Assembly: GCA_030840525.1 (NCBI GenBank)
Contig: JAVEEI010000129.1
Span: 1 to 38,695, forward strand
DNA: 38,695 bases
Source: Frankiaceae bacterium
GTDB lineage: Bacteria; Actinomycetota; Actinomycetes; JAFAQI01
Direction of reading: 5' to 3'
Positions within the stretch are counted from its first letter, which is position 1. Every line of letters starts with the position of its first letter. The translations under genes and the position numbers were made by a program. Shown piece after piece: positions 33,013 to 38,695 of the stretch. Under the pieces are notes generated by a model, which had not been told where the DNA came from, made no database searches, and was given only the letters and a program-made list of their open reading frames with translations.

Positions 33013-34458
33013 ATGGCAACAACCGCTCGGCGCCGCGGCACCGCACTGCTCGCGCTCGCCATGGCCAGTGGAGTCACACTGGCCGTCTCAGTTCCGGCCG
33101 GAGCCGCGACCACCGCGCCTCCCGCCTACTACCAGGGTGTCACCTCGGCCAACGTGCTCGGTGTCGCCCTTCACCTGCCGGCCGCCCTGCCCGCGCTGCC
33201 GAACATCCCGAAGGACCTCGCCGTCAACCTCATCGGGGTTAACGGCAACGCGGTCCACAACACGCTGGCCGGCACCGACGCCAACGCTTCGACCGCCGTG
33301 TCCAGCCTCGCCAGCGGGTCGCTCATCGACGCGCTGCCGACCAACCTCGGGCTGAAGAAGACGCTGACGGCGACGCTGTCCGCGAACCCGACCGAGGGCG
33401 CCAAGTCCTCCTCCGCGCAGTCGATCAACGCCTCGCCGCTGATCAACGTCACGGTGGGTGGCCAGCTGGCCAAGGCGCTCAAGCTCAACAACACCTCGTC
33501 GTCGACCCTGACCGACGGCAAGATCCTGGACCTGGGCTCGCTGCTCCAGATCCCGGCCGCCGGTACGACGCTGCTCAGCACCGTTCAGGGCGCGATCAAC
33601 CAGGCGGACGTGACCGGCCAGGTCAACGCGGCCGTCAAGCAGGTCGAGTCGGCCCTCAACGGGGTGCTCGCCAACGACCCGACCGGTCAGACCGCTGCGA
33701 TCGCCAACCAGGTCGAGGCCACGGTCAACTCGCTCCAGGACCAGATCAACGCGTTCCTGTCCAACCTGCAGAACAAGGTCGCCGGCACCTCGGTGGTCAC
33801 GGTCAAGCTGCTCGACGCGACGCAGTCGATCGCTCCGAGCGCCGGCGCGGCCGTGTCCAACGCCTCGGTCCACCTCGCCGACCTCGACATCCTCGACGGC
33901 GTTCTGACCGTCAAGGGCTTCGAGAGCGGCGCGACCGCGATCGCCAACGGCAAGCCGGGCGGCGCCAGCGCGTCGTTCGTCGGCCACAAGCCGATCGTGG
34001 CCGTGGGTGTCAGCAACATCCTCACCGGCACCCTCGACGAGACCGGCCTCAACCTGCAGGGTGTGCCGGCGCTCGGTGACACGGTCAACAGCGCGCTCAA
34101 GACCCTCCAGAGCACGCTGAACGGCCTGCTCAACACGCTCGGCGTCCACCTGACCTTCGTCCCCGGCCACGTGGACAAGGTGGACCCGGCGGGCAAGTAC
34201 GCCGAAGCGACCGGTCCGGAGTACGACATCGTCGTCACCAACCCGGTCGACAAGACCGCGCTCGTCGAGGTCGGTCTCGGCCACGGCACCAAGGCGTCGG
34301 TTGCCGCGGCTCAGGCCAGCAAGCACGTCGCGATGAACAACCCGCAGGCTGGTCCGGGCAAGCTCCCGCACACGGGTGCCAACCTCCCGCTCATCGCGGG
34401 TGGCGGCCTGGCCTTCCTGCTCGGCGCCGGCTACATGCGTCGCCGGGTCATGGGCTAA
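33013..34458 (+). CDS. Secreted surface protein with LPHTG sortase-type anchor
   Basis: 481 residues. Signal peptide at the N-terminus (RRRGTALLALAMASGVTLAV..., cleavage after PAGA near 32). The body is rich in Ala, Asn, Thr, Leu and Val with few charged residues and no enzyme motif I know; phrases such as VHLADLDILDGVLTVKGF and VGHKPIVAVGVSNILTGTL suggest repeated beta/helix units. The C-terminus has LPHTG at 451-455, a 20-residue hydrophobic stretch and RRRVMG, a cell-wall sorting signal. The gene is monocistronic: terminators flank it on both sides. ATG 33013 is preceded by GGAGGTAGGGGG. The layout is like the LAGTG protein at 2293-4029. A structural sheath-like role under BldN control is inference. 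Confidence 0.82.
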   Translation: MATTARRRGTALLALAMASGVTLAVSVPAGAATTAPPAYYQGVTSANVLGVALHLPAALPALPNIPKDLAVNLIGVNGNAVHNTLAGTDANASTAVSSLASGSLIDALPTNLGLKKTLTATLSANPTEGAKSSSAQSINASPLINVTVGGQLAKALKLNNTSSSTLTDGKILDLGSLLQIPAAGTTLLSTVQGAINQADVTGQVNAAVKQVESALNGVLANDPTGQTAAIANQVEATVNSLQDQINAFLSNLQNKVAGTSVVTVKLLDATQSIAPSAGAAVSNASVHLADLDILDGVLTVKGFESGATAIANGKPGGASASFVGHKPIVAVGVSNILTGTLDETGLNLQGVPALGDTVNSALKTLQSTLNGLLNTLGVHLTFVPGHVDKVDPAGKYAEATGPEYDIVVTNPVDKTALVEVGLGHGTKASVAAAQASKHVAMNNPQAGPGKLPHTGANLPLIAGGGLAFLLGAGYMRRRVMG

Positions 34459-34472
34459 GACCTAGCACCAAC

Positions 34473-34510
34473 CACGAGGCCCCGGTCGCGAAAGCGGCCG
34501 GGGCCTCGTG
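34473..34510 (+). terminator. Strong GC-rich hairpin terminator
   Basis: A 17-bp stem with one G-U pair (CACGAGGCCCCGGTCGC, 34473-34489, with 34494-34510) and a GAAA tetraloop lies 15 bp after the LPHTG protein stop. No T-run follows, as in many actinomycete terminators. Confidence 0.85.
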
Positions 34511-34536
34511 CTGTCCGGATAGCTACGCTTGCGCTG

Positions 34537-35430
34537 ATGCGACGGCGTAAGGACGGGTCTCGCGCGGCGCTCGCCGGCGCGGCGTCCGCGGCCGTCGCCG
34601 AAGTCGAGGCGAGCCTCGTCGTACCTCCCGACCCTGCCGCCGCCGGCTTCTTCGACGTCGACAACACGATGATGCAGGGCGCCTCGATCTACCACTTCGC
34701 CCGTGGCCTCGCCGCTCGCGACTTCTTCACCTGGCGCGACCTCGCGCAGTTCGCGGTCAAGCAGGTCTCGTTCCGGGTCAAGGGCGTCGAGGACCCGGCG
34801 CACATGGAGGAGGCCAAGGAGGCCGCGCTCGCGTTCGTGGCCGGGCACAAGGTGGAGGACGTCGTCCGGCTCGGCGAGGAGATCTACGACGACCTGATGG
34901 CCGCGCGCATCTGGTCGGGTACGCGAGCGCTCGCGCAACTGCACCTCGACGCCGGCCAGCGGGTGTGGCTGGTCACCGCTACGCCGGCCGAGCTGGCGTC
35001 GCTGATCGCGCACCGGCTCGGGCTGACCGGCGCTCTCGGCACGGTCGCCGAGAGCCGCGACGGCGTCTACACGGGGCGGCTGGTCGGCGAGCCGCTGCAC
35101 GGCCCGGCGAAGGCCGAGGCGATCCGTGCCCTCGCCGACCGCGAAGGCCTCGACCTCAGCCGGTGCGCGGCCTACTCCGACTCGGCGAACGACGTGCCGA
35201 TGCTCAGCCTTGTTGGCCACCCGGTCGCGGTGAACCCGGACCCCCAGCTACGCCGGATCGCGCGCGAGAAGGGCTGGGAGATTCGCGACTTCCGCACCGG
35301 GCGCAAGGCGGCGAAGGTCGGCGTACCGGCAGCGGCCGGCATCGGCGCGGTCGCCGGCGGCATCGTCGTCGGGCTGGCGTTCCGCCGGCGGCAGCACGCC
35401 GGCAACGCCGTCACCCGCCACTTCCGCTAG
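34537..35430 (+). CDS. HAD-IB family phosphatase (SerB-like)
   Basis: 297 residues. HAD motifs are complete: motif I FFDVDNT (D40 nucleophile, D42), motif II VTATPAE, the motif III lysine in GPAKAEA and motif [13 protein letters not shown]. Members of this HAD-IB group include phosphoserine phosphatase-like enzymes and are often next to, or fused with, lysophospholipid acyltransferases, as here with the convergent gene; a lysophosphatidate-type substrate is therefore as likely as phosphoserine. The C-terminus carries a hydrophobic segment (about 263-283) followed by arginines, a possible membrane tail. ATG 34537 is only 26 bp from the preceding terminator and lacks a ribosome site, so the mRNA may have a very short leader. 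Confidence 0.85.
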   Translation: MRRRKDGSRAALAGAASAAVAEVEASLVVPPDPAAAGFFDVDNTMMQGASIYHFARGLAARDFFTWRDLAQFAVKQVSFRVKGVEDPAHMEEAKEAALAFVAGHKVEDVVRLGEEIYDDLMAARIWSGTRALAQLHLDAGQRVWLVTATPAELASLIAHRLGLTGALGTVAESRDGVYTGRLVGEPLHGPAKAEAIRALADREGLDLSRCAAYSDSANDVPMLSLVGHPVAVNPDPQLRRIAREKGWEIRDFRTGRKAAKVGVPAAAGIGAVAGGIVVGLAFRRRQHAGNAVTRHFR

Positions 35431-35446
35431 CCCCCCGCCGACACTG

Positions 35447-35484
35447 TCGCCGCCAGCGCGACATCTATGTCGCGGTGGCGGCGA
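35447..35484. terminator. Bidirectional hairpin between convergent genes
   Basis: TCGCCGCCAGCGCGACAT (35447-35464) and its near-perfect complement at 35467-35484 (17 of 18 positions) form a long stem with a tiny loop, between the HAD gene end at 35430 and the acyltransferase end at 35491. Placement and symmetry fit a terminator acting in both directions. Confidence 0.75.
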
Positions 35485-35490
35485 TGATCA

Positions 35491-36525
35491 TCAGAAGAAG
35501 ACGGAGCGGCGGCCGAGCAGCAGTTTGTACAGCGTCTGCTGGATGACCTCGCGGACCTGGTCGGTGAGGTTGAACACCAGCATCGGGTCGTCCGCCGCGC
35601 CCCGGTCGAGCTCGTTCGTCGCGATCGGCTCGCCGAACTCGATGACCCACTTCGACGGCAGCGGCAGCAGGCCCAGCGGCCCGAGCAACGGGAACGTCGG
35701 CGTGACCGGGACGTACGGAAAACCGAACAACCGCGCCAAAATCTTGACGTTGCCGATGATCGGGTAGATCTCCTCGGCGCCGACGATGGAGCACGGCACG
35801 ATCGGTACGCCGGAACGGATCGCGGCCGACACGAACCCGCCGCGGCCGAAGCGCTGCAGCTTGTAGCGCTCGGAGAACGGCTTGCCGATGCCCTTGAAGC
35901 CTTCCGGCCAGACGCCGGCCAGCTCGCCCGCCGACAGCAGCCGCTCGGCGTCTTCGTTGCAGGCGAGGGTGCCGCCGGACTTGCGCGCGATCGGCGCGAC
36001 CAGCGGCGACCGGAAGACGAGGTCGGCACCGAGCATCCGCAGGTGCCGGTGCGCCGGGTGGTGGTCGAAGATCGCGAGCTGTGTCATCAGCGCGTCGAGC
36101 GGCACCGTGCCGGAGTGGTTCGCGACGACGAGCGCGCCGCCCTCGGCCGGGATGTTGTCGAGCCCGCGCGCCTCGACCCGGAAGTACTTCTCGTAGAGCG
36201 GCCGCACCGCGGCGAGGAACACCGACTCGGTCAGGTCCGGGTCGAAGCCGAAGTCGTCGACCGGGTAGTCGCCGGTGACCCGCCGGCGCAGGAACGCGAG
36301 CCCCCCGGCCAGCTTCCGCTCCCAGTCCGGCGTGACCGCGGCCGCCTCGGCCTCGAGCCGCTCGGCGAGGTGCTCGTCGCACAGGCCGTCGGCGACGACC
36401 GCCTCGCGGCAGCGCTTGCCGTCGGCGAGGCTGGCCGTGCAACGCGCGGCCCGGCGGCTGCGCCGCGGCGGCGCCGGCTCGCGGCCGTCGATCGGAATCA
36501 CTCTCGCCTCAGGCACGGACACCAC
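35491..36525 (-). CDS. Lysophospholipid acyltransferase (PlsC-like) with N-terminal Cys/His motif
   Basis: 344 residues. The acyltransferase domain (about 115-330) has ARGLDNIPAEGGALVVANHSG with N136-H137 and an Asp at 144, a spacing of H-x6-D rather than the usual H-x4-D; a longer spacing is, I believe, normal in the actinobacterial branch. GVWPEGFKGIGKPF and IVPCSIVGAEEIYP match motifs III and IV. It likely acylates lysophosphatidate or a similar glycerolipid at the membrane. The N-terminus has R-C29-x9-C39-x9-C49-x2-H52, like a small zinc-binding unit (resembling DUF5763). GTG 36525 overlaps the end of the SDR gene by 17 bp; GTG 36516 is an alternative start. A homologue is at the same place in mycobacteria (Rv0502, from memory). 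Confidence 0.86.
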   Translation of the reverse strand: MVSVPEARVIPIDGREPAPPRRSRRAARCTASLADGKRCREAVVADGLCDEHLAERLEAEAAAVTPDWERKLAGGLAFLRRRVTGDYPVDDFGFDPDLTESVFLAAVRPLYEKYFRVEARGLDNIPAEGGALVVANHSGTVPLDALMTQLAIFDHHPAHRHLRMLGADLVFRSPLVAPIARKSGGTLACNEDAERLLSAGELAGVWPEGFKGIGKPFSERYKLQRFGRGGFVSAAIRSGVPIVPCSIVGAEEIYPIIGNVKILARLFGFPYVPVTPTFPLLGPLGLLPLPSKWVIEFGEPIATNELDRGAADDPMLVFNLTDQVREVIQQTLYKLLLGRRSVFF

Positions 36526-37564
36526 TTTCAGCCGTCGTCGCGCGGCGCCGCTCGGCGGTGGAGAGCAGCCGGCGTTCGAGATGTTCGAGCCGGGCGGGAT
36601 CGACGTACTTCTTCAACTGCCGGCCGCTGACGAAGTCGTCGAACGCGGCGAGCGTCGAGTACGCCGGAACGTAGCCGAAGTCGACCCGCAGCCGGGTCGT
36701 GTCGACGCCGCGGCCGAACTGGAGGAACTGCATCTGCTCCGGCGAGAAGTCGACCAGACCGGCCCGGCGGAACACCGAACCGACCGCTGACACGGCCGGC
36801 GACGGGATCTGCACCGACGTACGGCCGGCCCGCCGGATCGCTTGCGACAGAAGGAGAACGCCGTCGCCGGCGACGTTGAACGTGCCGCGGTGCTCGTCGA
36901 CGACCGAGCGGCGCAGCACCTCGATGCCGTCGTCTTCGTGCACGAACTGCACCCGCGGGTCGAAGCCGAACATCCGCGGCACCAGCGGCAGCGAGAAGTA
37001 CCGGGTCAGCGGCGTGTCGATGCGCGGGCCGATGAAGTTGGCGAACCGCAGCAAGGTGACGTCGACGTCGGGCCGGCGGCGGCCGAGGCCACGCACGTAC
37101 CCCTCGACCTCGGTCGAGTCCTTGCCATAGCCGGAGCGGAACTGCGAGCGCGGCTCCATGCCCTCGGTGAACAGGGCCGGGTCGCGCGACGATGCGCCGT
37201 ACACGGCGGTGGTCGACTTCACGATCAGCTTGCGCAGCGACGGCGCCTTCTGGCAGGCCGCGAGCAGCTGCATCGTGCCGATGACGTTGATCTCCTTCAT
37301 CGCGGTGCGGCCGCCGGCGCCGAACGGCGTCGCGATGACGCTCATGTGCACCACGGTGTCGACCTTGGCCTGCGTGATGACCTTCGCGATGATCGGGTTG
37401 CGGATGTCGGCGCGGACGAACTCGGTCCGGCCGACGTCCTGCCGCGGCGGCACGACGTCGACCCCGATGACCCGCTCGATGCCCGGCTCGGCGGCGAGCA
37501 GCGACGCCAACCGCCCGCCGAGGTAGCGGGAGACGCCGGTGATGAGGACGACGCGCGAGCTCAC
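36509..37564 (-). CDS. Atypical NAD-dependent epimerase/dehydratase (extended SDR)
   Basis: 351 residues with a Rossmann start VVLITGVSRYLGGRLASLL. The glycine motif is G-x5-G, lacking the middle glycine of GxxGxxG. The catalytic region reads KSTTAVYG ... FRSGYGKDSTEVEGYV: a Tyr is followed by Lys at +2, not +4, so the classical YxxxK pair is missing. FANFIGPR and QFVHEDDGIEVL match family motifs. It is the counterpart of the gene called galE2 in mycobacteria, but a UDP-sugar role is not supported by sequence. GTG 37564 overlaps the upstream stop as GTGA, coupling it to the DUF62 gene, and it overlaps the acyltransferase start. Confidence 0.82.
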   Translation of the reverse strand: MSSRVVLITGVSRYLGGRLASLLAAEPGIERVIGVDVVPPRQDVGRTEFVRADIRNPIIAKVITQAKVDTVVHMSVIATPFGAGGRTAMKEINVIGTMQLLAACQKAPSLRKLIVKSTTAVYGASSRDPALFTEGMEPRSQFRSGYGKDSTEVEGYVRGLGRRRPDVDVTLLRFANFIGPRIDTPLTRYFSLPLVPRMFGFDPRVQFVHEDDGIEVLRRSVVDEHRGTFNVAGDGVLLLSQAIRRAGRTSVQIPSPAVSAVGSVFRRAGLVDFSPEQMQFLQFGRGVDTTRLRVDFGYVPAYSTLAAFDDFVSGRQLKKYVDPARLEHLERRLLSTAERRRATTAESGVRA

Positions 37565-38445
37565 CGGGTGACCGCCGGGCGGGCCCCCGGTGGTTCCTGC
37601 GGTACGCGGGCGATCACGATCGGGTCGCCCCGGTTGACCCGTAGCTCCTGGTCGGCGCGGCCGGCGTTGACGGCGAGCTGTACGGCGCGGAACGAGTCCT
37701 CGCACAGGGTCAGCCGGCCGGCGGCGACCTCGCCGAACGTGTGGGTGAACGGCACCGCGAGCGTCCGGCCGTTGCAGCGCACCTCGACGGTGTCGCCGAG
37801 GGTGATGCCGGCGGCCTCGAGGTCGGAGCGGGCGATGTTGAGCGACGCGTTGCCGAAGTGGTCGACCGCGCTGATCTCGGCGTGCACGTGGTCGTCGTCG
37901 ACGACCGCCTCGTGCGCCTCGATGCGGACCAGGTCGGCCGGGTCGATCGCCGGGCCGACGTCGGCGAGCGGGCAGCCGTTGGCGAGGTGCCCGGCGACCG
38001 GCGCGAAGATGTCGCGGCCGCGGAACGTCGCGTGGATGTGCTCCAGCCAGAGGTTGCGGTTGGCGATCTCGACGGCGGACTTGATCCCGCCGCACACCTC
38101 CCAGCCGCGGGAGAGCAGGCCGTTGTCCGGACCGACCAGCAGCGAGCCGTCGGCGGTCCGGACGGCGATGCCGCGGGCCGCGTGCGCCGACTGCGGGTCG
38201 ACCATCGCCAGGTGCACGGCGCGGGGCAGGAACGCGAGCGCGGCGGCGAGCGACGTAGCGCCCTGGATCACGTCTTGCGGCGTGATCAGGTGGCAGATGT
38301 CGATGACGCGGGCGTGCGGCGCGACCCGGGCGACGACGCCCTTGCAGACGCCGACGAAGACGTCGTCGTGCCCGTAGTCGGACAGGAACGTCACCCAGTC
38401 GTAACGGGTCGCCGCCTCGGCGCCCGCCCGTGTCACCCGCGCCAC
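37561..38445 (-). CDS. DUF62 / SAM hydroxide adenosyltransferase family protein, altered active site
   Basis: 294 residues. Family signatures are FLSDYGHDDVFVG (Asp23), LLVGPDNGLL and FRGRDIFAPVAGHLANG, which identify the DUF62 fold shared with SAM hydrolases and the halogenating fluorinase/chlorinase enzymes. Typical members read VDPGVGxxR(R); here it is MVDPQSAHAARG, and the usual TFHGRD is TFRGRD, so two residues of the reported Asp-Arg-His catalytic set appear shifted or lost (Ala at the Arg position, Arg142 for His). It may bind SAM or adenosine without hydrolysing it. GTG 38445 follows the bS22 gene by 6 nt, and its stop overlaps the SDR start as GTGA. Confidence 0.83.
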   Translation of the reverse strand: MARVTRAGAEAATRYDWVTFLSDYGHDDVFVGVCKGVVARVAPHARVIDICHLITPQDVIQGATSLAAALAFLPRAVHLAMVDPQSAHAARGIAVRTADGSLLVGPDNGLLSRGWEVCGGIKSAVEIANRNLWLEHIHATFRGRDIFAPVAGHLANGCPLADVGPAIDPADLVRIEAHEAVVDDDHVHAEISAVDHFGNASLNIARSDLEAAGITLGDTVEVRCNGRTLAVPFTHTFGEVAAGRLTLCEDSFRAVQLAVNAGRADQELRVNRGDPIVIARVPQEPPGARPAVTR

Positions 38446-38451
38446 GCGGAC

Positions 38452-38550
38452 CTACTTCTTGTTACGCCGCTGGACGCGAGTCTTCTTCAGAAGCTTGCGA
38501 TGCTTCTTCTTCGCCATGCGCTTGCGCCGCTTCTTGATGACCGAACCCAC
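38452..38550 (-). CDS. 30S ribosomal protein bS22 (AURKAIP1/COX24 domain)
   Basis: 32 residues, too short for most gene finders. The sequence is almost entirely Lys/Arg: [20 protein letters not shown] then [11 protein letters not shown]. It matches the actinobacterial small-subunit protein bS22 described from mycobacterial ribosomes. GTG 38550 follows GAGGGGCTAGGC, a strong ribosome site. It is the first coupled member of the bS22-DUF62-SDR-acyltransferase run, and follows the small HTH gene, an order I recall from mycobacteria (Rv0500A-Rv0500B). Confidence 0.92.
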   Translation of the reverse strand: MGSVIKKRRKRMAKKKHRKLLKKTRVQRRNKK

Positions 38551-38603
38551 GCCTAGCCCCTCAACCGCCGGAAGAATGCCTCAGACCGGCAAGGCTACCG
38601 GTG

Positions 38604-38695
38604 TTAACCGGCTTCGAACATCGAGGAGTCGAGGTAGTCGTGCACGGCCTGCTCCGGGACCCGGAAGGACCGCCCGACCCGCACCGCCGGCAGCG
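38604..38695 (-). CDS. Excisionase/BldC-like helix-turn-helix protein, C-terminal end
   Basis: Only the last 29 residues are inside the window: LPAVRVGRSFRVPEQAVHDY followed by LDSSMFEAG and a TAA. The phrase GRSFRVPEQAV is the wing and following helix of excisionase-family (MerR-like) HTH proteins. The position before bS22 matches the small HTH gene found there in other actinobacteria. Its start and DNA-reading helix are outside the window. Confidence 0.75.
   Translation of the reverse strand, partial: LPAVRVGRSFRVPEQAVHDYLDSSMFEAG

Noticed and set aside
1-38695. tRNA, rRNA, CRISPR, insertion sequence or prophage
   Set aside because: No cloverleaf, spaced repeat array, transposase or phage genes were seen; functions are chromosomal core and surface genes.

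Overview
The window is high-GC DNA with G/C-saturated third codon positions, frequent GTG starts and 4-nt start/stop overlaps. The gene set (BldC, a BldN-type sigma factor, Rex-hemACDB, system II cytochrome c maturation, menaquinone genes, bS22) points to an actinomycete. From memory, gene order resembles both the Mycobacterium tuberculosis Rv0500A-Rv0529 stretch and the Streptomyces bldN/rex-hem region. I cannot name a genus. I see no tRNA, rRNA, CRISPR array, prophage or insertion sequence.

Layout. 1-2282 (minus): start of a geranylgeranyl-reductase-family (MenJ-like) gene behind a perfect Rex box, then menG, a stand-alone receiver protein and a DUF4229 membrane protein. 2293-4503: a large surface protein with a LAGTG sorting signal, divergent from bldC. 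4706-8635 (minus): ccsB, resB, ccdA, resA, the system II cytochrome c maturation operon. 8721-13575 (plus): an unrecognised secreted 798-residue protein and a membrane GGDEF-EAL protein whose last 47 residues are frameshifted; both interrupt a block that is contiguous in mycobacteria. 13729-15637 (minus): histidine phosphatase and hemL. 15766-18403: a secreted Asp-box protein divergent from a serine beta-lactamase-fold hydrolase. 18385-23888 (minus): rex-hemA-hemC-hemD-hemB, all four junctions being GTGA overlaps, with a Rex box upstream.

24001-27347: DUF349 coiled-coil protein, F420-type nitroreductase-family protein, glutaredoxin-like protein and acyl-CoA ligase. 27467-28400: a leader resembling a c-di-GMP-I (GEMM-I) riboswitch ahead of a secreted CAP-domain protein. 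28410-30554 (minus): class A penicillin-binding protein. 30713-34458 (plus): BldN-like ECF sigma factor with a long N-terminal extension, an RsbN-like membrane anti-sigma factor, a strong terminator, a candidate BldN-type promoter and an LPHTG surface protein. 34537-38695: HAD-IB phosphatase, then on the minus strand an acyltransferase with a Cys/His motif, an atypical SDR, a DUF62 protein with altered catalytic motifs, bS22 and the end of a small HTH protein.

Working picture: Rex reads NADH/NAD+ and would tune haem synthesis and, through the perfect box at 705-722, a quinone-modifying reductase. Haem feeds the cytochrome c maturation operon, and menaquinone genes supply the electron carrier. 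A second layer concerns the cell surface and development: BldC, BldN/RsbN, two sortase-type proteins, a PBP, and a CAP protein that may be under c-di-GMP control. The strongest leads are the riboswitch-like leader, the two Rex boxes, the BldN promoter candidate and the frameshifted GGDEF-EAL gene.
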